Shown piece by piece: positions 1 to 11,326 of a DNA stretch of 40,493 nucleotides; the first letter of the stretch is position 1, and each line of letters begins with the position of its first letter. The DNA lies in contig JNET01031755.1 in assembly GCA_000697455.1 (NCBI GenBank), positions 1-40,493 on the forward strand, given 5' to 3'. A program made the translations under genes and the position numbers. The notes beneath the pieces were generated by a model, which saw only the letters and a program-made list of their open reading frames with translations, made no database searches and was not told the origin of the DNA. This DNA comes from Basidiobolus heterosporus B8920 (taxonomy: Eukaryota; Basidiobolomycota; Basidiobolomycetes; Basidiobolales; Basidiobolaceae).

Positions 1-2573
1 AGTGTCGAATTTACCGGATTGGCATGGACGTACAAATCATGATACCCATGAGTATTACACATTGAAGCTGAATTCACAAAGCGTGCCTCCTTTAGATATT
101 GCTACCTTACTTGGTCTAGAATACGTTGGTGATATTAGTCACGTAGGAGACTATCATCTATTTTCAACACCAAAAAACGCCATACATATCCATGGTTCAG
201 TAGAAAAGCTTTTTGCACAGTTGAAGGAAGACCATGCCTTTGGAAAATTGAAAAAACGTGAGCTACATGTGTTTAGTCAAGTAGAAAGCCAACTTCAAAA
301 GCACTCGCTTAGAAAGCGAGTAAAGCGCCTTGTGCCAGCACCTCCTCCTCCAACTGCAACGGAAGTTTCAACAGCAAACCCTCAAAATATTACCGCCAAA
401 TCGATCGCGGATTCTTTTGGCTTTCGTGATCCCGGATTTCCTGCACAGTGGCATCTCTTTAACGACCAGACTTTGGGAAATGATATGAACATTACTGATG
501 TATGGCGCCAAGGTTAGTCCGAAGATTCGATAAATGATTCAAGTGGTTACGCCTTCGCTAAGTCTTTATCAATTCTCTAGGCATAATTGGCAAAAACGTA
601 GTAGTAGCACTATTAGATGATGGCTTAGATATGAATAGTGAAGATCTTAAACCCAATTATGTAAGTTGTGTATGATGTCTTCAATATTTGAACAATGTAA
701 ACTTACCTGCAAATGCTGACGGAGTAGTTTGCTGAGGGCTCTTATGATTTCAACGACCATGTCGCTGAGCCTAAACCGAAGTTATTTGATGATTATCATG
801 GAACTCGTTGCGCTGGTGAGATTGCAGCTGCTAATAATACAGCCTGTGGCATTGGTGTAGCGTATGGTGCTAAAGTCGCGGGTATAGCCAATAATTCTTT
901 AAGCTGTAGATTTTCCCAACTTATTATAACATTGTTAATGTTGTTAGGGGTCCGTATTCTTTCGGGAGAAATAAGTGATGTTGACGAGGCTTTAGCTTTG
1001 GTTTATCATAATCAAGAAAACCACATTTTTTCATGCAGTTGGGGGCCTCCTGATGATGGACAATCTATGGAAGCACCTAGCGAGCTTATTCATAGTGCTA
1101 TGGTAAAAGGCATTAATGAGGGACGCGGCGGAAAAGGTAGTATATTTGTATTTGCTACAGGCAATGGCGGCAGTTATGAGGACAATTGCAACTTCGATGG
1201 TTATACCAACAGTATATATACTGTCTCGATCGGTGCAGCGGATAGGAACAACGGCCACCCTTTTTATTCAGAGAAGTGCTCTGCTCAGTTGGCTGTTACG
1301 TATAGCAGCGGAGCTGCTGGTGCCGATTATATCTACACTACTGATGTTGGCAAGAACTCATGCACTAACCGACATGGAGGTACGTCAGCAGCTGCGCCTT
1401 TGGCCGCCGGTCTCTTTGCGCTTGTACTCTCGATACGCCCTGAACTTCACTGGCGAGATATTCAACATCTTGCGGTGAACACTGCGATCCCCATTGCCTT
1501 GGATGATGATGATTGGAAAGAGACAGCTGCTGGTCGTAAGTTCAACCATAAATATGGCTATGGTAAGCTGGACGCTTATCGTTTGATCGAAGCAGCAAAA
1601 GTATACAAATCCGTCGCACCACAAGTTCAATTAACTTCTGACGTGATTAACGTTAACCAAAGTATTCCTTCTGATCCTTACGGGTTGAACAGTTCTTTTA
1701 CGGTCTCTGAAGAGCATATGAAAAAACAAGCATTTGGAAAATTGGAGCACATCACTGTTAAGCTGAATGTTGAGCATCAACGACGCGGTGATGTTATTGT
1801 ACATTTAATCTCCCCGAATAATGTTACATCAGAGCTGTCACCTGGTAGAAAATATGATGAGAGCACTGAGGGGTTTCAGAATTGGACTTTTATGACCGTC
1901 AAGCATTGGTAAGTTGTAGAATTCTGTTTTTGTGTTTATACTAGAAAAATATTGACTTTTCTCAAGGGATGAACTACCAGCAGGCGAATGGACTCTTCGC
2001 ATCATAGATCGAGAAAACCCTGATAAAACGGGCACGTTCGTCAATTGGGCTATTAATTTCTTTGGATCTAAAGCTGAGCTTCCTTCCAAACCCATATCTA
2101 CTGAGACACGCTCAGCAGCAGTCCCAACACGGCACTCTGAAAACGAGCCGGATAATCTCGAAATACCAGTTCACTCAACTCCAAATGCCATATTGTATAG
2201 CATACTTGGTATCTTCGGAACTATCAGTATAGTTGTAGCAGCATTTTTGGTTCATAGGCGTTATGTTCGGAATCAAGGCACGCGGGAATCATACGAGTTT
2301 GATACCATTGTGCCTGTTAGTGCAAATCAGACGCCGCGAGTTGGGATCTTTGAGCAGGCGCGTAGATACTTCAAACCAAGTCACGATACTGAAGATTCAC
2401 AAGATGCTCTGTTGGGCAACAAAAATGAAAGCGATATCAACGCAATGTCAGCGTTTGTAGACGTAGAGATGACATCTACGGTTGGTGAACAAACAGGCTT
2501 CGAAATTGGAGATACTAGCGATGATGAATTGGGCGAACATAGTAGAAAGAGTTTCAATTCAGAAAGTGAGTAA
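1..2573 (+). CDS. KEX2: Kexin-like (Kex2-type) prohormone-processing protease, copy A, 5' end off the window
   Basis: Membrane-bound subtilisin-family protease that cleaves secretory proproteins after dibasic sites in the late Golgi. Exons 2-512, 581-660, 728-881, 948-1908 and 1967-2573 join in frame to 770 visible residues. The start and signal peptide lie upstream: the frame is open at base 2 and copy B has about 40 more N-terminal residues. Seen in order: a propeptide ending near RKRVKR (likely autocleavage), catalytic Asp in ALLDDGLD, His in [10 protein letters not shown], oxyanion Asn in FATGNGG, Ser in HGGTSAAAP, a P domain ending in NWAINFFG, one membrane segment (about 2190-2255) and an acidic cytosolic tail. 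The tail carries YEFDTI (2292-2309), close to the Tyr-based Golgi-retention signal known in yeast Kex2. All catalytic residues are intact, so I infer an active enzyme. A paralog lies inverted at 22027-24603. Confidence 0.93.
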
Positions 2574-3030
2574 CCACTACTACATCAGTATATTCTTTGT
2601 ATATCTTTTCACAGCATTATATAAAACCATTATTTATTCCTCTTAAAATAAATCAACAATACACACATCTCGAGGCTCTTATTGCCTACTCAGCTCAGTG
2701 TGAACAACCACCATGGCCCAATCAGTGTTGTAAACAAACCATGCACCTAAATAGTCCAAGGGTACAAATAAGACCAGGATAAATATTTGACCCAATCGTT
2801 ACGCGTGTAAGAGACCAATCACCGGGGTGTTTACAAAAACCAAAACAATAATGATCATAATGGATGAGTAGTTAAAAACAATAACAGTCGTGGCCAAACG
2901 TTCAGTTGGTATTCTTCCGCAACCGTACCTTCACTCCTCTGTGGCCCCTTTTTCTGTGCAATTTATTCGTCATTTATTTACGAGAGCAACTCTCGATATC
3001 TAAGTCTTTCATCGAAATTATACAGCTATT
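2574..3030. other. Intergenic: kexin A 3' flank and MCM7 promoter
   Basis: No gene seen. The stretch holds the kexin A 3' flank and the upstream region of MCM7, including the ACGCGT element listed separately. The open frame at 2597-2782 has no recognisable motif and I take it as chance. Confidence 0.6.
2801..2806. promoter_or_regulatory. MCB-type element (ACGCGT) upstream of MCM7
   Basis: A perfect ACGCGT hexamer lies 225 bp before the MCM7 ATG. In fungi this is the core site of the MBF (Mbp1/Swi6-type) G1/S transcription factor, whose known targets include MCM genes. Only one copy is visible here and none in the MCM2 upstream region, so the regulatory role is inferred from placement. Confidence 0.45.
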
Positions 3031-5295
3031 ATGAGTAGTCTTTTATACACCGTTTCTATTCCCATTAATATTGAAGATGAGCTTGACAAGATCTCTTCCT
3101 TTTTCGAGAAGTTTTCTGTCACTGGAAAGCCAGCACAGAACTCTGTAGAGGAGGATTCCATGGATATAGACACACCTTCTGAACAACAAAGACGCTACAA
3201 ATACCTGGATTTGTTGCAAGATGTAGCAAATTGCGTTGTCGACTCTGTAACTATCGAGCTAGACGATATAGCCAAGTTTGAAGAAACCGAAAGTGGACTT
3301 GTTAGAAACATTATGCAAAATACCAAGAGGTACCAGGATTTGTTTTCAAGAGTAATCGATCGTCTGTTACCTGCACCTACTGTCGATGTATCCGTAAAAG
3401 GGTCGGTCATTGATGTCATTATCAACCAACGTCGTCAGCGTGATCAAGAACGTAGCGAAGAGACTGGTCCCAAGTTCCCAGACATCCTTACTCGTAGATA
3501 CTCCGTTTACATTAAGCCACTCTCCAAAGACAAGGCTGTAGCAGTACGTGAAATTCACGGTGATCGTGTTGGTCAGCTGGTAACAGTTCGTGGTATAGTA
3601 ACCAGAGTCTCGGATGTTAAACCGCTATTATCCGTTTGCGCATACAGTTGTGATTCCTGTGGATTTGAGGTTTTCCAAGAGATCAAGCAGAGACAGTTCA
3701 TGCCTCTCACTGAATGTCCTTCAGAAGAGTGTACCAAAAACAAAACTAAAGGCCAATTGTTTATGCAAACCCGTGCTAGTAAGTTCTTGAAATTCCAAGA
3801 GGTCAAACTTCAAGAAATGACCGATCAAGTTCCCATGGGTCATATTCCCCGTACAATGACAGTGCACATGTATGAGGACTTGACCAGAAGCGTCAATCCT
3901 GGTGATGTAGTTCATATCTCTGGTATCTTCCTACCCACTCCATTTTCTGGATTCCGCGCTATTCGTGCCGGGTTGATTGCTGACACCTTCCTTGAAGGGC
4001 AGCATGTCGAACAACTTAAGAAGCAGTACGAGCAAATGGAAATCACCGACGACGTTCGAGCTGAAATTGAAAACCTTAGCCAGGATCCTGATATCTACAG
4101 TAGATTGGCCAAGAGTATAGCACCAGAAATTTACGGCCACGAAGATGTCAAGAAGGTTTTGCTTCTTCTCTTGGTTGGCGGTGTCACAAAGAACACTGAA
4201 GATGGTATGAAGATCAGAGGTGATATCAACGTGTGCTTAATGGGTGATCCAGGTGTAGCCAAATCCCAAATGTTGAAATTCATTGCCAAGACCGCTCCCC
4301 GTGGAGTATTCACTACTGGTCGTGGTTCTTCCGGTGTAGGTCTGACTGCTGCTGTTATGAGGGATCCGGTTACTGATGAAATGGTTCTTGAAGGAGGTGC
4401 TTTGGTGTTGGCTGATAACGGTATTTGTTGCATTGATGAATTCGATAAAATGGATGAGCAAGATCGAACTGCTATCCACGAAGTAATGGAACAGCAAACT
4501 ATTAGTATCAGTAAGGCCGGAATCAACACCACCCTGAATGCTCGTACTTCCATTTTGGCTGCTGCCAATCCAGTACATGGCCGCTATAACCCCAACTTGC
4601 CCCCGCTTCGTAATATTAACTTACCTGCCGCTCTCCTCTCTCGTTTTGATATTCTCTATCTCATGTTGGACACTCCATCCGAGATTGATGAGCTACTTGC
4701 TAGACACGTTACTGAGGTTCATATGACCAATTGTCATCCACAAACTGATGTTGAAGTCTTGGAGCCTAGCATGCTTCGCCACTACGTCTCCATGGCAAGA
4801 CAGAAGCGACCCACAGTTCCCCGCGATGTTGCAGAGCATATCGTCAACTCCTACGTCCAAATCCGTCATGAGTACTTTTCTCATTTGAAGGGTGGCTCAC
4901 GCAACGGACAAAAGGGCCCTGCTGTTCACATTACTGCACGTACTTTGCTTGGTATCATCCGTCTCGCTCAAGCCTTGGCCCGAATCCGATTCGCTGATCA
5001 AGTAGATCCTCAGGATATTGATGAGGCTTTGCGTTTGATGGACTCCGCTCACTCCAGTCTTGATTCATCGACTAAGGGAACACAATCTTCCACTCAGGAC
5101 ACTATCTTCACCACTATACTTCAGATGTTCAACGAGCTTCCTGGTGAAAAAGTGCTCAAATATCGCTCTGTTGTTGATCGCTTGTCCAGAACAGGAAACA
5201 GCGAAAAGAAAATCATTGATGCCATTAAGAAATATGAGAACTTGAATATCTGGGTCCTCAACCAGGCTCGTACCAAGTTGACCTTGATTAATTAA
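3031..5295 (+). CDS. MCM7: MCM7 subunit of the replicative helicase
   Basis: AAA+ ATPase subunit of the MCM2-7 hexamer that licenses origins and unwinds DNA at forks in the nucleus. It is a single-exon gene of 754 residues, the usual length. In order: an MCM N-terminal domain; a C4 zinc finger (CDSCG ... CPSEEC, about residues 206-235); Walker A GDPGVAKS (about 405-412); Walker B CCIDEFDKM (about 465-473); arginine finger LLSRFD (about 538); and a C-terminal winged-helix region. MCM7 rather than another MCM is indicated by the run APEIYGHEDVKK, the TRVSDVKP and KFQEVKLQE segments and the LPAALLSRFD context. The ATG is the first in frame and gives a typical MCM7 N-terminus. An MCB element lies 225 bp upstream, and MCM2 follows 0.5 kb downstream on the same strand. 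Confidence 0.97.
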   Translation: MSSLLYTVSIPINIEDELDKISSFFEKFSVTGKPAQNSVEEDSMDIDTPSEQQRRYKYLDLLQDVANCVVDSVTIELDDIAKFEETESGLVRNIMQNTKRYQDLFSRVIDRLLPAPTVDVSVKGSVIDVIINQRRQRDQERSEETGPKFPDILTRRYSVYIKPLSKDKAVAVREIHGDRVGQLVTVRGIVTRVSDVKPLLSVCAYSCDSCGFEVFQEIKQRQFMPLTECPSEECTKNKTKGQLFMQTRASKFLKFQEVKLQEMTDQVPMGHIPRTMTVHMYEDLTRSVNPGDVVHISGIFLPTPFSGFRAIRAGLIADTFLEGQHVEQLKKQYEQMEITDDVRAEIENLSQDPDIYSRLAKSIAPEIYGHEDVKKVLLLLLVGGVTKNTEDGMKIRGDINVCLMGDPGVAKSQMLKFIAKTAPRGVFTTGRGSSGVGLTAAVMRDPVTDEMVLEGGALVLADNGICCIDEFDKMDEQDRTAIHEVMEQQTISISKAGINTTLNARTSILAAANPVHGRYNPNLPPLRNINLPAALLSRFDILYLMLDTPSEIDELLARHVTEVHMTNCHPQTDVEVLEPSMLRHYVSMARQKRPTVPRDVAEHIVNSYVQIRHEYFSHLKGGSRNGQKGPAVHITARTLLGIIRLAQALARIRFADQVDPQDIDEALRLMDSAHSSLDSSTKGTQSSTQDTIFTTILQMFNELPGEKVLKYRSVVDRLSRTGNSEKKIIDAIKKYENLNIWVLNQARTKLTLIN

Positions 5296-5802
5296 TGCTT
5301 AATGGCACTTGGCTATCGGTGTGTCAGTCCATCGGTTTATTTTTCAATGTTTCAATATCAATGTCTATTCTTATTTGTATATAGATTGTTTTCCTTCATT
5401 TGTGAATTGGATTTCTGCGCAAAAGTGTGGTTGGTCTTACCACTAATAAAGTTGACAAAAATTTGTTTTCTCGAGGCTTTAAATGATACTGGGCAACCAT
5501 TAGATAGTAGAATCGCTTCGATCATTGAGATGATCACTATGATTGGTTCTTTTTGCTCCAAATATCCATATGAGAGGCCACATCAAAACAGTATCCCGAG
5601 ATTTCAAAACAAACAAGTACAAATATAAATATAAACAATGATACCTCTAAAAGTCAAAACATTGTGGATAAAACCTACTTTATACCTTCTCTCCTCCATA
5701 CAACCATCCACTACCTAATATTGTATCTGGATACGCTACCGTTGTTTATTTTGTCCTGTACAATTCCTTTTCTTCGCTGTATCCCCTTCACAATAGCATA
5801 TA
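5296..5802. other. Intergenic: MCM7 3' flank and MCM2 promoter
   Basis: No supported gene. The open frame at 5302-5628 lacks domain features and probably lies in the MCM7 3' UTR and MCM2 promoter. No ACGCGT element is seen here. Confidence 0.6.
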
Positions 5803-8662
5803 ATGGTAATTTTACTATACGTAGACCGTTTATGTCCGTAATCGAATAACCTAACCTTGTTGTTGTCTAGGCTTCACGTAAACGTACCAGAGATTCACCC
5901 GCTCCAATCCAAACCAGCGATGATTTGGTTAGCTCCCCGCCAGCCAATTTCCTACCTTCTAGCCCTTACCTTTACTCTGACTTACCTGGTGAGGAAGACC
6001 TCATTCATGAGGACATGGTCGAAGATCTTGACGATGAAGCTGGAGAGGACTTGTTTGGCTCAGACATGGAAAAGTAACTCACGTTATTAATAACAATCAC
6101 AGGGTTTTTATTCTAACTGTCTACTTGATATATTAGTGATTATCAAGAAAACATCAAACTCGACACCTATGAAGCTGATGATATCGATGATCAAGAATAC
6201 GAAGCCATGGATATTGGATCCAGGGCTGAGATTGAGGCTCGCATGAAAGCCCGAGATGCCATGTACGGAAGAAATGTCCCAGCAGCTTTTTTGGGAGAAT
6301 ATGACGAAACAGATCAACGTATTTCTGAACCCCGTCGTCGTAGAAGATTGAGAGAAAGAGACATGGATGTGGGCATGCAGATTGATGACGATTCCACATA
6401 TACACCACTCGAGGATATGGACATGAAAGGTCAAAGTATTGCTGAGTGGGTGTTGAATCCCGAAGTTACTAAGGCTATCAAGAGAGAGTTCAACCACTTC
6501 CTTCTCACATACGTCGATGACCATGGCAATTCTGTCTATGGTGAACGGATTCGTCGACTTGGAGAAAGTTAGTATTTTTCACTATTCGAAGGTGGTAAAC
6601 TGTTGATCTTCTTACTTATCGAATAATTATTTTAGTTAACGCCCAAAGTTTGGAAGTCAGCTACACTCATCTCGCTGATTCAAAGCCTTTATTGGCCTAT
6701 TACCTCGCTAATTCCCCTTCACAGATGTTGACCATCTTGAACCAGGTTGCTTGGGAAACTGTACTCAAAATGTACCCTTATTACGATCGCATTTACTCTG
6801 AAGTTCATGTTAGAATTGCAGAGTTGCCTTCCATTTGCAGTCTTCGTGACCTTCGCCAAACTCACCTTAACACTCTTGTTCGCGTATTTGGTGTAGTCTC
6901 CAGAAGAACAAGTGTGTTCCCTCAATTGAAATATGTCAAATATGACTGTCTCAAATGTGGTAATGTTCTTGGTCCCTTCTACCAGGATGCTCAGAATGAG
7001 ATCAAAGTCGGAAATTGTAACAACTGTGGATCCAAGGGTCCATTCAACGTTAATGCTGAGCAAACCGTTTATCGTAACTACCAAAAAATTACACTTCAAG
7101 AAACTCCTGGGACTGTGCCCGCAGGTCGCCTTCCTCGCCACCGCGAAGTGGTTTTGTTGTTTGACCTCATCGATAATGTCAAGCCTGGTGAAGAGATTGA
7201 GGTCACTGGTATATACAAGAATAACTTTGATTCTTCGCTAAATACCCTTAACGGCTTCCCCGTTTTTGCCACTATCCTTGAAGCCAATTCGATCAACAAG
7301 AGATCCGATGAGTTTGCTACATTCCGACTCACCGAAGATGATCTTAAAGAAATTCGTAATCTTGCTAAAGATGAAAAGATCGGACGAAGAATCATCAAAA
7401 GTATCGCTCCCTCCATTTATGGCCATGACGATATCAAGGCCTGTCTCGCCCTTTCTCTGTTCGGAGGATGCGCGAAGAATCATAACAACAAGCATCGAAT
7501 CCGTGGTGATATCAATGTCCTAATGCTTGGTGATCCTGGTACTGCTAAATCCCAATTTCTCAAATATATTGAGCAAACCGCACATAGAGCTGTCTTTACT
7601 ACAGGTCAAGGTGCTTCAGCTGTTGGTTTAACTGCTTCTGTTAGAAAAGACCCGATGACCAAGGAATGGACTTTGGAAGGTGGTGCACTCGTTTTAGCCG
7701 ATAAAGGAGTTTGCCTTATTGATGAGTTTGATAAGATGAATGACCAAGATCGTACTAGTATTCACGAAGCGATGGAACAACAAACCATCTCCATCTCAAA
7801 AGCTGGTATTGTTACTACCCTACAAGCACGCTGTGCAGTCATTGCAGCGGCCAATCCTATCCGTGGTCGCTACAATCCTTCCATTCCGTTCTCGCAAAAC
7901 GTAGAACTAACTGATCCAATTCTTTCCCGTTTTGACGCTCTATGCGTCGTAAAGGATGAGGCTGACCCACTTCTGGACGAACAATTAGGCCGATTTGTAG
8001 TCGAGAGTCACATGCGCAGTCACCCAGACTTCTCACCTGATGAATTGGAGACCACCACTACGCTTAAGGATGACGACTTTATCCCACAAGATTTACTTCG
8101 CAAGTATATTATGTACGCTAAAGAAAACGTTTTCCCCAAGATTCATCAAATTGATGAAGAGAAGGTTACCAACTTCTATGCTCAACTGAGACAAGAATCG
8201 GTTTTCTGTGGTGGTATTCCAATTACCGTTCGTCATCTTGAATCTATTGCTCGAATGAGTGAGGCGCGCGCCAAAATGCATCTTCGTGACTTCGTACGTA
8301 GCGATGATGTGGACTTCGCTATCAAGACATTGCTTCGCTCCTTTACCGAAGCTCAGAAGTATGCCGCCAAGGTCTATCTTCGTAAGAAGCTGGCCAAATA
8401 CCTTAGTTATGACAGCGACAGATACGAACTGTTATTACATTTCCTTAAAAATATTCTTATGGACCATATCAAGTTGCATCAACTCAAACACAAAGGACAG
8501 AGCCCCGATAAGGTATCCATTCCTCTCCAAGAATTCGAAAGCAAAGCAGCAGAGAAAGATATTCATGACATTTATCCTTTCTGTGAGTCAACATTGTTCA
8601 CTGAAAGTGGATTTGTACTCAATCGGGAGGCTGGTTTGATTGTCAAAGATTTGGCTGCTTGA
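5803..8662 (+). CDS. MCM2: MCM2 subunit of the replicative helicase
   Basis: AAA+ subunit of the MCM2-7 helicase; the acidic MCM2 N-terminus is known to bind histone H3-H4 and to be a DDK kinase target. Predicted exons 5803-5805, 5871-6073, 6137-6567 and 6636-8662 give 887 residues with every phase consistent. The first coding exon would be the ATG alone, followed by a 65-bp intron with a CTAAC branch-like site. In order: basic SRKRTRDSP start; acidic N-terminus (EEDLIHEDMVEDLDDEAGED); C4 zinc finger (CLKCG ... CNNCG); Walker A GDPGTAKS (about 511); Walker B CLIDEFDKM (about 574); and SRFD arginine finger (about 638). The AEWVLNPEV and GQGASAVGLTASV segments are typical of MCM2. The one-codon first exon is the least certain part; a different upstream first exon is possible. 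Confidence 0.95.
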
Positions 8663-9180
8663 AGTATTCGTAGAGTCATCAGCTTTTCATTTATGTTTAA
8701 TAGATCTCTCATACACTACCTTGAAACGTTTTATTCTTGTACACACCACCATTGCTTTATTTATGATTAAACTATCCAAAAGCCAAATCATCGTTTGTTT
8801 TATTCGAAGGTAGTGATATTTCCATTATTTTATTCGTATACAAAAAGTTATAGGCTTATATCATAATCATACTATTGTTCAAGCTAATTTCTGATTACGC
8901 CGTGAATAATCAAACTTCAAGCATCTCCACGCATTTTTTACAAGGAATGCAATGACTGTGTGATAGTGAATACCACATCACGTAAAACATGATATTGAAA
9001 ATAATTTAGTCGACTCTACAGCCAAAATCTAAATACCAAAGATTTGTACACATCGATTAATCATATGATCTACGTTCTACTTACAACAATTTGTTAGTAA
9101 AATATGGAAAGTATATTAAGGCCTAAAATTGGTTTTGCTCAAGTTTATTCCGTGTGTAGGTAGATGCGTATGTACACACT
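8663..9180. other. Intergenic: MCM2 3' flank and LUC7 promoter
   Basis: AT-rich and without long open frames. I searched it for the missing N-terminal QLMG-type segment of LUC7 and did not find it. Nothing else recognised. Confidence 0.6.
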
Positions 9181-10597
9181 ATGAATTCAAAAACTGCACC
9201 AGTGACCTTCAACGATCCCCAAGTTTGTAAAAATTACATCGTCAACGAATGTCCTAGTAGTCTATTCAAGTAAGATCACCTTCGATACCTGCATTCTGCG
9301 TGCAAAAGGTACTAACTATTCCTATCGAACTTTTAGCTTTGATAATGAGAAGGTAGAAAATTTTGTCCTTGAGCACTTGCAGGTAAGCTTCATTTTCTGA
9401 GACATGTGTTTATATACTGCTTTATTGATTTGTCAAACTAGAAAATTGGTCCGCCGAAATGCCACTTAATGCATGTCGAAGAACTCAAACAAGTGTACAA
9501 AAATGCGGGAAATGGTGGAGGATATCAAAGGATAGAGCAAGAGGCACTAGAGAGATTAAGACACTTGGTAAAAACTTGTGATGAGCAGATAAACGCTGCT
9601 AAAAAAGGATTGGAAATCAACTTTAAAAGCGATGATTCTTCTGATCGAGTCTCGAAAGAAATGGTATATTCTTCATAGTTATTCTGGAGATACTTATTTG
9701 CAGTCGCGATTAATACCTTCCATCCTTAAAGTTAGCAGAGATTAACAACATTAGTAAAGAGATAACGACTATGTTGGTTAAGGTAGAAGATCACGGTATG
9801 TGATCTCGTTGCTGACTCAAAACTTCACGCGATACATAACACACTCTTTATTATCAGTCAAGAACTCTCAAATTGTGCAAGCAAACTTACTTATAATGAG
9901 GTTGGATACACTAAAACGAATCAAACAATCAAAAGAGGTAAGAAATACACTTAAAGATCATTCAGAAAAAACAAGATCCTCAGAGTTTCACTCCACATAG
10001 GCAAATCTTATGAATACCTTGAAGAAAGGTGAGGATGCATCTTCCACCCGTACCTCGAGATTAACAGTATGTGATATCTGTGGTGCTTATCTGTCAATTC
10101 ATGATTATGGAATAGAGAGAAGGTAAAGTACACGGTATCTTGGTTTCGTTTGGCCACAATATTAAAGCATCTGCTATAGATTATACGATCATACTGAAGG
10201 GCTGGTAAGCTACCTGTATCTAAAGTACCTCAATCGCACCAGTAAATATTGACATGCACAATATGAACAGATGCATAAGGCATTCAAAAGGTTAAGGGAG
10301 ATCCTCCAAGAGCTAGAAAAAACCGTAAGATCCAGAGATCAGCAGCAGTCTAATCCCCACTCCGCCGAAGTGGGTAGTAATGCTAGTAATACAACACATA
10401 CCAATGATAAGGATAAAAAACGCAAACGCTATGACCCTGACGTAAACATTGATCGTGGGCATTCAAAGATGCGTCGATCACGTAGTCGCTCAAGAGAAAG
10501 AAAATACGCTCGAAACAATTCAAATTATAACTCCTCAAGAAGGTATTCTAATCCTAATAGTGAAAGAGGGTACAAAGAACGGGACAGATATAGATAG
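9181..10597 (+). CDS. LUC7: LUC7-like U1 snRNP / splicing factor
   Basis: U1 snRNP-associated protein that helps choose weak 5' splice sites in the nucleus. Eight exons: 9181-9269, 9337-9382, 9442-9663, 9741-9795, 9858-9937, 10001-10122, 10180-10204, 10271-10597, giving 321 residues. The first, CCCH-type zinc finger is seen as DPQVCKNYIVNECPSSLF ... CHLMH. A charged coiled-coil segment follows, then the second finger TVCDICGAYLSIHDYG ... DHTEGLMH, which matches the LUC7 C2H2 signature, and an RS-type tail (RRSRSRSRERK). The N-terminus is about 30 residues shorter than in yeast or human LUC7, lacking the usual QLMG helix; an unseen upstream exon is possible, since GTA GAT GCG precedes the ATG in frame after a TAG. 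The acceptor of exon 4 (GCAGAG|ATT) is atypical; the more usual TTAG or GCAG just before it would bring a stop. Confidence 0.9.
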
Positions 10598-10813
10598 TTG
10601 CTAGCAGAAGCATTTAGAGGTCAGTTGAAGAAGATTGAGCTAGAAAGATCTATTTTCATGTATATTATTGAATATTTTGAGCTTAGCATGAATAAACCAG
10701 CAGTGTCTATAAAGAAACAGAATTGGATCAAGGAGCCTGCCAGTTCGCAAAGCTGGTCGGAAACAAGGGGTATGGGTTGGTTCAACTTGTACCACGGGCA
10801 ACCTCATCAATGA
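10598..10813 (+). other. In-frame open extension after the LUC7 stop (status unknown)
   Basis: Directly after the LUC7 TAG the same frame stays open for 71 codons. An internal ATG at 10688 would give 41 residues, rich in Trp and Gly near its end (SWSETRGMGWFNLYHGQPHQ), which reads more like protein than random sequence. I recognise no family. It could be a translated readthrough tail, the last exon of an unseen gene, or chance within the 3' UTR. Confidence 0.2.
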
Positions 10814-11326
10814 AGCATCGTATATATGCATATAAAATAATTCCATTTGTATAAACTTACGACCCTTAATGATTGGTTAAATCAGTTTTCAAAACCAAAG
10901 GTAGAATACTCATAATTTATTATAGTCTAATCGAAATGGTATATTAGTGTTTCATATAGTTCAGACAATAATCAGTGAGAAGCACAATACGTACTAATTT
11001 AAATATATTATCCATGATTAAGTTCTAGATTTTATAAAGGTCCAACCATTTTCACTGGAAATCAGTCCACACAAGTAAGAATCACGTGATTCAGGAGTTC
11101 GATTTGGAATTACTTTAGAAAACGAGGCAAGACGGCAAATGATTTTCAACATCAAATATTTAGCATTGAAAAGATTGATACATCTTCTTCTACTATTCCG
11201 CACAACTCGTAAAACTCTCGGAAGTACCTGACAAGTACGAGAACACAATAAAGAGGGAAACAAGAAAGGAAATTCAGTCTTATAAGTGGATAGACAAGAT
11301 AGATACAAACATATTCCAATCGAAAT
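10814..11326. other. Intergenic: promoter region of the JmjC gene
   Basis: AT-rich region before the demethylase gene. Apart from the E-box palindrome at 11079-11092, nothing was recognised; open frames on the minus strand here (11018-11448) partly shadow the JmjC gene. Confidence 0.5.
11079..11092. promoter_or_regulatory. 14-bp perfect palindrome centred on CACGTG
   Basis: GAATCACGTGATTC is its own reverse complement and contains the extended E-box TCACGTGA, the type bound by Cbf1-like bHLH proteins in fungi. It lies 235 bp before the ATG of the JmjC gene, a usual distance for a fungal upstream element. Binding is inferred. Confidence 0.4.

Noticed and set aside
4131-4578. Long open frames antisense to MCM7
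   Set aside because: They mirror the codon pattern of the strongly conserved AAA+ core and have no features of their own.
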